Shown in pieces: positions 56,745 to 64,000 of a stretch of DNA of 64,000 nucleotides. The notes under the pieces are model-generated. The model was not told the DNA's origin. It saw only the letters and a list, made by a program, of their open reading frames with translations, and ran no database searches. The DNA lies in NCBI RefSeq assembly GCF_900142225.1, contig NZ_FRAD01000004.1:124001-188000 (forward strand). The letters run 5' to 3'. Positions within the stretch are counted from its first letter, which is position 1; each line of letters begins with the position of its first letter. Made by a program: the position numbers and the translations under genes. Origin of the DNA: Hathewaya proteolytica DSM 3090. GTDB taxonomy: Bacteria > Bacillota > Clostridia > Clostridiales > Clostridiaceae.

Positions 56745-57448
56745 AAAAGAAGTTATTGTGGTTTTTTACCTTATTACCTATGATTGTAACTACCGTAGCC
56801 ATGCAATTTATGCCAGACAAAATTCCAGCACATTATGATATGTCAGGAAATATCGACAGATGGGGATCAAAATACGAGGGGTTCATAATGCCTAGCATCA
56901 TCATTGTATTGACCTTATTTTGGAGCTTATTTATACGGCACTTTGAGAAAAAACAAAGAGCAGCTACTGACGAAAAAGAGGCTATAGAAGCTACTAATAA
57001 TGCAAAAATTATATATTATATGGCTATTGGTCAATCTATTATGTTTGGGATAATGGGATATTTTTCTATGTATACTGGATTTTTAGAAGTTAAAAATAAT
57101 ATGAGTCAGTCTAATGTTGACAAGTATTTGTTTATTAACATATTTATGAGTATATTTTTTATTGCAATAGGAAATATTTTGCCAAAATCAAAGCGCAATT
57201 CTGTAGTTGGATTGCGTACAAAAGCAAGTATGGTAAATGATAAAGTTTGGGCCATGAGCAACAGATTTGCTGGAAAATCATTGGTTATTTCTGGAATTAT
57301 AACTATCATTGAGACCTTGTTCATAGGCGGAGTAGCATCCACCTTTATTATGGTTGCTATATTAGTTGTAGATGGCATAATTAGCGCAATATATGCACAA
57401 ATTGCAGTTGATAAATATGAAAAAGAAAATAAAATGGATATTGAGTGA
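56741..57448 (+). CDS. sdpI: SdpI-family membrane protein (DUF1648)
   Basis: 235 residues, about six membrane segments. The DUF1648 signature is MPDKIPAHYDMSGNIDRWGS, and the SdpI part carries LPKSKRNSVVGLRTKAS. It gives immunity to SdpC-like toxins and senses them. No sdpC-like toxin gene is visible nearby, so it may protect against others' toxins. Confidence 0.9.
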   Translation: MKKKLLWFFTLLPMIVTTVAMQFMPDKIPAHYDMSGNIDRWGSKYEGFIMPSIIIVLTLFWSLFIRHFEKKQRAATDEKEAIEATNNAKIIYYMAIGQSIMFGIMGYFSMYTGFLEVKNNMSQSNVDKYLFINIFMSIFFIAIGNILPKSKRNSVVGLRTKASMVNDKVWAMSNRFAGKSLVISGIITIIETLFIGGVASTFIMVAILVVDGIISAIYAQIAVDKYEKENKMDIE

Positions 57449-57534
57449 AAACATGACACTAAATTATGTATTTGAATTTTAAAAATTTAGAATACCAAAG
57501 TATAAAAAGTTTTCTCTAATTATTTTGATATGTC

Positions 57535-57563
57535 TTAACAGAAGGGAATTAGTATGGTATAAT
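57535..57563 (+). promoter_or_regulatory. promoter of the 3-hydroxyacyl-CoA dehydrogenase gene
   Basis: TTAACA (57535-57540), 17 nt, TATAAT (57558-57563). Confidence 0.75.
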
Positions 57564-57574
57564 ATCTTTAATAG

Positions 57575-57592
57575 TTGTTAAAAATATATCAA
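57575..57592 (+). promoter_or_regulatory. Rex-like operator
   Basis: TTGTTAA, four bases, ATATCAA: 12 of 14 conserved positions of TTGTTAA-N4-TTAACAA. It begins 12 bases after the -10, so bound Rex would block transcription. Confidence 0.55.
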
Positions 57593-57632
57593 TATTATAA
57601 ATCAATTATAAAAATATATAGGAGATGAGAGC

Positions 57633-58571
57633 ATGGATTATAAAAATGTAGTTGTTGCAGGTGGCGGCGTTTTAGGTAGTCAAATAGCGTATCAAACTGC
57701 TTTTAAAGGTTTCAATGTGAAAGTTTGGTTAAGAAGTGAAAGTTCAATTGAAAGAGCTAAGCCAAAGTTTGAGAGACTTAAAAACATTTATTTAAATACT
57801 CTTGAAGCATGGAAAACTAATCCAGCAGCGTATTGTCGTGGATTTTCAGATTCAAAGGTTTTATCAGCTACTGAAATTGATGAATTAAAAGAGCAAGCAA
57901 TTAAGGCTTATGAAAATATTCATCTAACTGCAAGTTTTGAAGAAGCTTTCAAAGATGCAGATTTTGTAATTGAATCTATTGCAGAAATACCTGACGAAAA
58001 GATTGCATTTTATAAAGAGATGTCGAAACATCTTCCAGATCATACTGTTGTTGTTACAAATTCATCTACACTTTTACCTAGTGCATTCGCAGAATACACT
58101 GGAAGACCAGAAAAGTATTTAGCTCTACATTTTGCCAATGAAATATGGAGGTTCAATACAGCAGAAATCATGGGTCATGCTGGAACCCAGCAAAAATATT
58201 ATGATGAAGCTGTAAAGTTTGCAGAAGCAATTGGCATGGTTCCATTAAAGCTTAAAAAAGAACAACCAGGTTATATCTTAAATTCTATGTTAGTTCCATT
58301 ATTATCGGCAGCAGAAACTTTACTTGCTATAGGTGTTGCTGATCCACAAACCATTGATAAAACTTGGGAGCTTGCTACAGGAGCACCTGCAGGACCTTTC
58401 AAGATTCTTGATATAGTTGGATTAACTACTGCTTATAATATTAATAGTATGAATCCAAAAAGCCAAGATCCAGAATCAATTCCTGGCAAAATATCTGCCA
58501 TGCTAAAAGAGTATATAGATCAAGGCAAGACAGGCATTAATGCGGGTGAAGGATTCTACAAATATAAATAA
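57633..58571 (+). CDS. 3-hydroxyacyl-CoA dehydrogenase
   Basis: 312 residues. Rossmann start VVVAGGGVLGSQIAYQTAFKG; NAD-binding segment ADFVIESIAEI; catalytic histidine in LALHFANEIWR, followed by the C-terminal 3HCDH domain ending EGFYKYK. It oxidises or forms 3-hydroxyacyl-CoA with NAD(H). The loop after the histidine differs from the classical HFFNP of Hbd, so a substrate other than hydroxybutyryl-CoA is possible. Monocistronic, with its own promoter and Rex-like operator. Confidence 0.85.
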   Translation: MDYKNVVVAGGGVLGSQIAYQTAFKGFNVKVWLRSESSIERAKPKFERLKNIYLNTLEAWKTNPAAYCRGFSDSKVLSATEIDELKEQAIKAYENIHLTASFEEAFKDADFVIESIAEIPDEKIAFYKEMSKHLPDHTVVVTNSSTLLPSAFAEYTGRPEKYLALHFANEIWRFNTAEIMGHAGTQQKYYDEAVKFAEAIGMVPLKLKKEQPGYILNSMLVPLLSAAETLLAIGVADPQTIDKTWELATGAPAGPFKILDIVGLTTAYNINSMNPKSQDPESIPGKISAMLKEYIDQGKTGINAGEGFYKYK

Positions 58572-58606
58572 TGTAGTTACTATGAAATAAAAATAAACAA
58601 AGAAAT

Positions 58607-58643
58607 AAACCCTGATTCGATTTAATTCGGACCAGGGTTTTTA
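58607..58643 (+). terminator. intrinsic terminator
   Basis: AAACCCTG / CAGGGTTT outer stem with TTCG/CGGA inner pairing, then five T. Confidence 0.88.
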
Positions 58644-58732
58644 TACATTTTTGAAAAAATGATGATATATAGATAAGAATCATATAAATGTGTTAAAATT
58701 GAGGTATGCGCAGTAGTGATAAAGTAGATATA

Positions 58733-58754
58733 TAGTGTAAAAAACTTTACACTA
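58733..58754 (+). promoter_or_regulatory. 22-bp operator palindrome, site 2
   Basis: TAGTGTAAA, four bases, TTTACACTA: perfect 9-bp arms. TATAGT (58731-58736) overlaps its left arm. Same sequence type and same 25-nt distance to the ATG as the site at 19029-19050. Confidence 0.65.
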
Positions 58755-58779
58755 ATAAAATAGATATTGGGGGAAGGAT

Positions 58780-59544
58780 ATGATACTAAGTTTTGAAGGA
58801 ATAAAAAATGTTAGAGATATAAGCGAGATAAGAAGAGCAGATGGAAAAGCATTAAAAAGAAACAAAATATTTAGAGGGGCGGAATTATCAGAAGCTACCG
58901 AAAATGATATAAAATTATTGAAGGGAAAATATGGAGTAAAGGTTATTGTTGATTTTAGGGGAGAGTCGGCTTGTTCTGAGAGACCCAATAAGCTTGTACC
59001 TTCTTCGCATTATTACAATATACCATCATTGCCAGCAGGAACTATTCCAAAGGGGGAGAACGATACTAGCGAAGAGTTTGCGCAGTTAATGGAAAGACCT
59101 ATGGAAATGTTTATGAAAATATATGAAGCGCTGGCTTTATCAGAAGAAAGTGCAGATGCATATAAGAAGTTTTTTCACATATTAATTGACAATAATTGTC
59201 CTAGTGTATATTTACACTGCAAACAAGGAAAAGATAGGACAGGTATTGCCATGTTTTTGCTTCTTACTGTACTTGGCTTTGATAGAGAGGATATTATAAA
59301 TGATTATCTTATGACCAATGACGCTATGAAACCTGAATTTGACAGGTTGAAGAATGAAGGAGTTTTAAATGATAAACATAAGTTGGAATTATATACAGTA
59401 ATCATGCTTGTAAGACGTGAATGTATTGAAAAATATATAAGTTTGATAAATGATAAATACGGCTCAGTGGACAGTTATATAAGAAATAGACTTGGCATAG
59501 ATGAGGATAAAGTGAAGTTACTTCAAAAGGGATATTTGGAGTAA
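58780..59544 (+). CDS. tyrosine/dual-specificity protein phosphatase
   Basis: 254 residues. The P-loop HCKQGKDRTG (about 146-155) has the catalytic cysteine and arginine, and IVDFRGESACSERPNKL is the family's front-end motif. It belongs to the bacterial Y_phosphatase3 group, acting on phosphotyrosine or phosphoinositides. GGGGGAAGG precedes the ATG. Single-gene unit with the palindromic operator just upstream. Confidence 0.88.
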   Translation: MILSFEGIKNVRDISEIRRADGKALKRNKIFRGAELSEATENDIKLLKGKYGVKVIVDFRGESACSERPNKLVPSSHYYNIPSLPAGTIPKGENDTSEEFAQLMERPMEMFMKIYEALALSEESADAYKKFFHILIDNNCPSVYLHCKQGKDRTGIAMFLLLTVLGFDREDIINDYLMTNDAMKPEFDRLKNEGVLNDKHKLELYTVIMLVRRECIEKYISLINDKYGSVDSYIRNRLGIDEDKVKLLQKGYLE

Positions 59545-59675
59545 AGGGAGTTTGTTTTATTTTGCACTTATGACTATAGAAAATTAGTTTGAAATTACAA
59601 AATATACTATAGATTTTGTAGATTAAAGTTGAAATATGCTATATATAATAGTATCATAATATTTGGGAATAATAT

Positions 59676-59711
59676 AAAGCCTTGAAGAGTAAATAAATTT
59701 TTCAAGGCTTT
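59676..59711. terminator. perfect hairpin between the phosphatase and the GHKL cluster
   Basis: AAAGCCTTGAA / TTCAAGGCTTT, 11 bp, 14-base loop; only a weak T-tail. It ends about 30 bases before the next ATG. The rest of 59545-59741 holds no gene. Confidence 0.6.
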
Positions 59712-59741
59712 ATACTTATAGAGAGGGGGAGGGCAAATAAG

Positions 59742-60542
59742 ATGAGTGTTTGGAAATTTGCACGTTTAGAGGCTATAGAAAATACAGTTTTTAATAATGC
59801 ATTAGAGAAATTTTATGGACTTGGTGTGGATGGATTAGTGAGAGAGAATATACAGAATGCTATGGATGCAAAATTAATTGATAACATTACTCCAGTGGAA
59901 GTATATATTGAATTAGGGGAAGTGTACAGTAGCAATATTCCAGGTATAGACGAAATCAGGGATAGAATTTGTCATCTTAAGGGCGAAAATAATTACAGCA
60001 GAGGGACCATCGAGCATATGAAGAGGGAACAGGGTAAACTATTGGTTCCTTATATTTCTTTTGAAGATAGTAATACTAGAGGTCTTACTGGAGCAAAAAA
60101 TGGACAAAATTTTCACGTAAACGATACGTGGGGGGCATACGCGTACAAGAAAGGTGTTCATCCCCAAGAAGATGATGAGGAAAAGGAGAGTCTAAGAGGT
60201 GGATCCCATGGTATAGGAAAGATTGCATCTAATGCAGCTTCAGATCTTCATATTATGTTTTTTGCTAATTGTGATGAAAATGGAGACAAGCATCTTGGTG
60301 GTACAGTACAACTGATAGAACACCAGTATAATGGCGAATTTTATAGAGATACCGGTTATTTTTCTGATGAAATAGGGAATGTATTATATCCTTATGAAAA
60401 TAAGTTTGGTAATATATTTAAAAAAGATACTAGAGGTTTAAAGATTATTATTCCCTTTTTAAGAAAACAAAATAATGATGAGAAAAGTGTTATATGTAGT
60501 GTATGTGATAACTTTTTTATTGCTATTATTGAAAAAAACTAG
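59742..60542 (+). CDS. GHKL-fold ATPase, N-terminal half (0 frame)
   Basis: 266 residues. A MORC/Hsp90-like ATP-binding fold is indicated by the N-box VRENIQNAMDAK (about 33-44), a G1-like FEDSNTRGLTG (about 107-117) and a G2-like GSHGIGKIASN (about 152-162). The frame ends at TAG 60540-60542, just after the heptamer A AAA AAC at 60533-60539. In the -1 frame the protein runs on for another 365 residues. AGAGGGGGAGGG precedes the ATG. It may be read as one long protein by frameshift, or be broken. Confidence 0.75.
   Translation: MSVWKFARLEAIENTVFNNALEKFYGLGVDGLVRENIQNAMDAKLIDNITPVEVYIELGEVYSSNIPGIDEIRDRICHLKGENNYSRGTIEHMKREQGKLLVPYISFEDSNTRGLTGAKNGQNFHVNDTWGAYAYKKGVHPQEDDEEKESLRGGSHGIGKIASNAASDLHIMFFANCDENGDKHLGGTVQLIEHQYNGEFYRDTGYFSDEIGNVLYPYENKFGNIFKKDTRGLKIIIPFLRKQNNDEKSVICSVCDNFFIAIIEKN
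60533..60539 (+). promoter_or_regulatory. candidate -1 frameshift site (A AAA AAC)
   Basis: The heptamer matches X XXY YYZ with the correct codon phase (gaA AAA AAC). Slipping by -1 leads into CTA GTT GTT CGT, which stays open to 61633. Only a weak hairpin (60566-60592) follows. Confidence 0.45.
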
Positions 60543-61633
60543 TTGTTCGTGTAAATGACTTAATTATTGATAATGATAGTATCATCAATATAGTGAAAAA
60601 CAATAATTATTATGAAGGCTTAGAAATAGATAATATAAAGAAAAATTTTACTTCATTATATATAAATACCTACATGAATAAAGAACCAAAAGAGATAAAA
60701 ATTGAGGATAAAGATAAAGAACAATACGAGTTTATGTTATATCTTGACTATAATTGTAACATAAAAAAAGGGCGTATGGCTATTGTTAGAAGAATCGGCA
60801 TGAAGATTGAGGATAAAAAAATAAAAAATATGGCTACGGCGCCTTTTAATGCGGTGATGATTCCTGTATCTGATAAAGAGGATAAATTTCTTAAGTCACT
60901 AGAAAATGAATCTCACACTTCACTATCCAGTGATCATATTAAGGATCAAGATATCCAAAATAATGCTAAAAGATTCATTAATAATATATCTAAAGAAGTT
61001 GGAAAGTATATTTCTGATATAATGAAAATGGAAAATCCTGTAGGTGGAACTATGGATACTTCAGATATATTGTACTCAGTGGAAAGTAGTTTTAAAAAGG
61101 AATTTCAAAAAGATATTTCTACTGTGCAGTTAACAAGACGTAATAGTAAAAGCAAAAGAAATATAGTGAAAGTTAAAACTCATGTTAAAAGTAATAATGG
61201 TGATGACAATGCTAAAACAAACCAAAATACCTTTGGCACACAGAGAAAAAAGTCTGCAAGAAGGCAAGATGGAGACGGGAAAGATCTAAACAGAGTTAGA
61301 TTTGGAGCTGAACCAGAGGAAGTAAAACGACTTGTATTGCCTGGGAAAGAAATTCTATATATCGACCTTTCAAACAATTATCAATACAGTAACGAACACC
61401 TATGTGACATTGTATTACATATTGTAGATGGCACCGGTAAAGAATACAGCAGTGAATTTTATATTAATAACAGCTATTTTAATATTGTTGATATGAATAC
61501 GAATTTACAATGTTCTGTGAAAAATAATACCATTAAAAATGTGTCTATTTGTAACAAGAAAATTCAGTTAAAATTACAGACTACAAGGAGTTACAACAGT
61601 TCATTAAAATTCATATATTATGTGGAGGTGTAA
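60539..61633 (+). CDS. GHKL-fold ATPase, C-terminal half (-1 frame)
   Basis: Open in the -1 frame from 60539; the first possible independent start is GTG 60593, without a ribosome site. It has a helical segment, then a lysine/asparagine-rich linker (about 200-235 of the frame) and a beta-rich C terminus. No family recognised. With the first half it makes a protein of about 630 residues, comparable in layout to other large GHKL ATPases with a C-terminal accessory domain. Confidence 0.65.
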   Translation, partial: LVVRVNDLIIDNDSIINIVKNNNYYEGLEIDNIKKNFTSLYINTYMNKEPKEIKIEDKDKEQYEFMLYLDYNCNIKKGRMAIVRRIGMKIEDKKIKNMATAPFNAVMIPVSDKEDKFLKSLENESHTSLSSDHIKDQDIQNNAKRFINNISKEVGKYISDIMKMENPVGGTMDTSDILYSVESSFKKEFQKDISTVQLTRRNSKSKRNIVKVKTHVKSNNGDDNAKTNQNTFGTQRKKSARRQDGDGKDLNRVRFGAEPEEVKRLVLPGKEILYIDLSNNYQYSNEHLCDIVLHIVDGTGKEYSSEFYINNSYFNIVDMNTNLQCSVKNNTIKNVSICNKKIQLKLQTTRSYNSSLKFIYYVEV

Positions 61634-61636
61634 AAG

Positions 61637-62491
61637 TTGATATATACCAAGAAAGCAAATTTTCCATATCCGTTGCTTATCAATAATACTGATGATTATA
61701 AAAATGCAAACTTTGATTTTGATGTAGAGTTAAAGGAGAATGCTGACGAATATATTTTTGAAATACAATATAATATTAGTTCTGATTTCATAATAGATAT
61801 GCTGAAAAATAAAAAAGCAAGAATTATTTTGATTATTAAGGCTAGGGATAATCAATTTCATGTAATATCTGACATGAATAATGCGGTGGTTCATGTAAAA
61901 AAATCAAGATTGTCTTTAGACAGTAGAACAGTATTACAGCTTATGCTTCAAGCTAGAATAGACATTGGTTTCAAAGATAATAATGATATAAATTGCTTTT
62001 ATGATGAATATAAGGATAATATTGTAGTAAATGCTGGTATGGCATTGGGATTTTCTAATACAATATTATTTGATGGAAGCCAAAACAAACCTTTTGATTT
62101 ATTCGAAAAGAGAGTAGATTCCTCTATTATATCAGATATAGAAATTGAGTTGAACAGTGAAACCATAGTTATTGTATACAAGAATGAAGATATGCAATTT
62201 AGAGATATATCTTTTAGTAGAGATTTGAATAATCCGTACATATATATGGGCTTGCAGAAAGCTATTATGAAATTTATAATAAATAATTCTGCCACACCAG
62301 ATGAAGGTGTAAAGTTAGATGATATAGTGGAAGATTTATGACCATTAGACCAAAAATTATATGGTTTAATGATATCAAAGAGTATTAAAGAAGTGTCTTT
62401 AGAAAATTTAGATGAGGTGGTCTATTTGATTTCGGATCATGTACTATCAAAATATGCTAAAGCAGTGAGGGGATTATGCAATGGAAATTAA
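61637..62491 (+). CDS. unrecognised protein of the GHKL cluster, with in-frame UGA at 62339
   Basis: TTG 61637 follows GGAGG by eight bases and gives 234 residues up to TGA 62339-62341. The same frame goes on for 49 sense codons (PLDQKLYGLMISKSIKEVSL and on) to TAA 62489-62491, which overlaps the next start by eleven bases, the normal operon spacing. So the natural end is 62491 and the UGA is either a mutation (Trp UGG would fit) or is read through. Content: alternating strands and helices, no motif identified. Confidence 0.65.
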
Positions 62492-63242
62492 ATTATTAAA
62501 AGAGGGGTATAAAAATAATGATGAATTTTATCAAGATTTTCTAGTTGGTAATTTACATGATGATAAATATCTTTCAGGAGATTCTGTAGTTATAGATGAC
62601 ATTCCTGATTTTCCAATATATTTTACTGATATTAACAATGAAGATCAAAAAAAAGAATTCATACAACTTATGTCTGTTATACATGATTATTTTTTAAATC
62701 TTGATCGTGAAATTTATTTTAATGAAATTTTTTGGCATTCATTTTTATGTTTATACAAGAGAGAATATATTTTAAAAAAATATCCTCAGCTTATAAGTAG
62801 TGAAAATTATTTTCATAGAATTGTAATAAAAAATTTTGATTGGCAGAATCATATTTATAGAGCACTTTTAGGGTCCCAATATGTAAATGATTATACAAAT
62901 GGTAGTGATCAACAACGTTACTATGAACTAATTGTTAATAATCTTGATTTGGTTAACTATATTATGAAATATCCAATTTTCAGAAATGGTAATTTTTTTA
63001 TTAATATATTAGACATTGTAGATGAAACTAATACCAGTAAAATTATGAAATCTACTATTAAAGGGCGAGACGATCTTGGAAAGGATGAGAGATATGGTCG
63101 ACGCGTAATTTTTGAATTTAATAAGAGTTATCCAATTGTACTATCTCCTATGATAGAAAAAAGTGATCTGAAAAATTATTTTTTGAAATTTCTTTCTTAT
63201 TATTATCAGGGGGAAGAAGTGGCAGCAACTAAAGGAGAATAG
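62481..63242 (+). CDS. unrecognised protein of the GHKL cluster
   Basis: 253 residues, ATG 62481, with GAGGGG at about nine bases. It is rich in aromatic residues and mostly helical, with the aspartate-rich segment DDIPDFPIYFTDINNEDQ near 40 and GRDDLGKDERYGRRVIFEFN near the C terminus. No known domain. Its tight overlap with the previous gene's true end points to a joint function with the GHKL ATPase. Confidence 0.7.
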   Translation: MEIKLLKEGYKNNDEFYQDFLVGNLHDDKYLSGDSVVIDDIPDFPIYFTDINNEDQKKEFIQLMSVIHDYFLNLDREIYFNEIFWHSFLCLYKREYILKKYPQLISSENYFHRIVIKNFDWQNHIYRALLGSQYVNDYTNGSDQQRYYELIVNNLDLVNYIMKYPIFRNGNFFINILDIVDETNTSKIMKSTIKGRDDLGKDERYGRRVIFEFNKSYPIVLSPMIEKSDLKNYFLKFLSYYYQGEEVAATKGE

Positions 63243-63251
63243 TTATAACAT

Positions 63252-63288
63252 AAATCAACCTCTAGATATAAATACTGGAGGTTGATTT
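63252..63288. terminator. bidirectional terminator
   Basis: AAATCAACCTC / GAGGTTGATTT, perfect 11-bp stem between convergent genes. Confidence 0.88.
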
Positions 63289-63309
63289 GTCTTGGATAAT
63301 TGTTTAATA

Positions 63310-63618
63310 TTATTTTTGGGTAAAACTATTGCACTTTGTATCAATACAGTTGTTAGCGCTACCCAGGGAAGATACATCTACGTTATCTGCATGACAAGCA
63401 CAGTTTTCATTGTGTATGCAGTCATGGGCTTCACAGTGTATGTCTGTATCAGGACTTGCAAATCCTGAAACACAGTTAGTAACACCATTGGACTCTGCAA
63501 AGCTACTGCAGCATGTGTTTGATTTTGTTTCACCACCACTTACTTTGATAGAATTTAAGCTACATAGATTACTGTCGTTATAGGCGCAATTGAATACGCC
63601 ACATGATAATTTTGGCAT
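63310..63618 (-). CDS. cysteine-rich DUF1540 protein
   Basis: 102 residues with two copies of a DUF1540 motif: CGVFNCAYNDSNLCSLN near the N terminus and CEAHDCIHNENCACHA in the second half. The spaced cysteines suggest metal binding. Such small proteins are widespread in spore-forming clostridia. GGAGGTTCC precedes the ATG on the minus strand. Confidence 0.88.
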   Translation of the reverse strand: MPKLSCGVFNCAYNDSNLCSLNSIKVSGGETKSNTCCSSFAESNGVTNCVSGFASPDTDIHCEAHDCIHNENCACHADNVDVSSLGSANNCIDTKCNSFTQK

Positions 63619-63853
63619 GGGAACCTCCTAAAGTTTTGTAATAAATATCTTAAAGTTAGTATGCTTATTGTCGAGATATTTATACTTGTTTTTTTGGCTG
63701 TAAAATCACTTTATAGAAAATATTGTAAAAAAACCTTGACAAAATGGCGAAAGGGTATAATACTATAAATATAGCAAAAATAAACAAAGGTCTTTGAAAT
63801 TAACTTATGATATTGAAATTATATACTAATAGGCCTAAAAATGGAGTGAAGAT

Positions 63854-64000
63854 ATGGAAAACAGAGTTTTAAAAGAAGAATGTGTTAGTATTTTGGACAA
63901 GCATCTAAAAGTAATAAAGCCAGATGATGTTTTACTTGAGGACGAATTGGCTAACTACACAAAGGAACACATAAAGGGAATAGCCAAAAAGTATAGATTG
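63854..64000 (+). CDS. 5' end of an unrecognised gene (runs off the window)
   Basis: ATG 63854 with GGAGTGAAG before it; 49 codons are visible, starting MENRVLKEECVSILDKHLK. The helical charged stretch ELANYTKEHIKGIAKKYRL looks like the start of a Rho_N/SAP-like domain, sometimes found in SEC-C/YecA-type proteins. Too short to name. Confidence 0.55.
   Translation, partial: MENRVLKEECVSILDKHLKVIKPDDVLLEDELANYTKEHIKGIAKKYRL

Noticed and set aside
62339..62341. Selenocysteine codon
   Set aside because: Only a weak six-pair hairpin follows, the site is not in a redox motif, and Trp fits the context better.

Overview
The window is AT-rich DNA from a strictly anaerobic, spore-forming Firmicute, most likely a Clostridium-type organism. 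The evidence is the redox repressor Rex, the electron-bifurcating Nfn pair, a CIRCE-controlled groESL operon, a DUF1540 (clostridial Cys-motif) protein, AGGAGG ribosome sites with many TTG/GTG starts, and a secreted M4 protease carrying a carbohydrate-binding-type domain. No tRNA, rRNA or CRISPR array was seen.

Layout. (1) 1-4.1 kb: a multidomain M4 metallopeptidase whose N-terminal binding module is split by a 122-nt structured element, then a small lipoprotein. (2) 4.1-17.3 kb: conserved core: ABC-F ATPase, rex, nfnAB, a CD0519-type membrane protein, an OGG1-type glycosylase, groESL, guaB, guaA. (3) 17.3-30.8 kb: an accessory region starting at the guaA stop codon. It opens with two tandem ~120-nt structured RNA-like units, then carries a AAA/OLD-type ATPase, transposase relics, a 161-bp direct repeat, a wrecked brxL (BREX) gene, a complete QatABCD anti-phage operon, and broken AlbA_2, AraC and YafY-type genes. 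(4) 30.8-40.7 kb: small accessory genes, then two TVP38 membrane proteins, a CCG-domain Fe-S protein and a rhodanese lipoprotein, followed after a second copy of the structured element by two 'rSAM/selenodomain-associated' transferases flanking a phosphotransferase, a nucleoside hydrolase, an alpha/beta hydrolase and a broken GNAT gene. (5) 41-46.5 kb: a complete oligopeptide-type ABC transporter. (6) 46.6-59.5 kb: YhaO/YhaN-type nuclease pair, a methyltransferase, a PLD-DUF3427 helicase, a TPR regulator, a sigma factor with its partner, SdpR/SdpI, a hydroxyacyl-CoA dehydrogenase with a Rex-type operator, and a tyrosine phosphatase. (7) 59.7-63.2 kb: a three-gene cluster headed by a GHKL ATPase, with two unrecognised partners.

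Most promising for novelty. The GHKL cluster has a perfect -1 slippery heptamer joining the two halves of gene 1, and an in-frame UGA in gene 2 followed by 49 good codons and a stop that overlaps gene 3. The tandem RNA units after guaA show compensatory base changes between copies. A 22-bp near-identical palindrome sits exactly 25 nt before the start codons of two unrelated genes 40 kb apart. The 118-122 nt element is present twice. The AAA ATPase of the island ends in an unusual domain with an R-x4-H motif. The Qat system is already known and is reported as such.

Regulation visible in sequence: CIRCE for groESL, a probable SdpR palindrome, a Rex-like site at the dehydrogenase promoter, a leader terminator before nfnA, and many intrinsic terminators.
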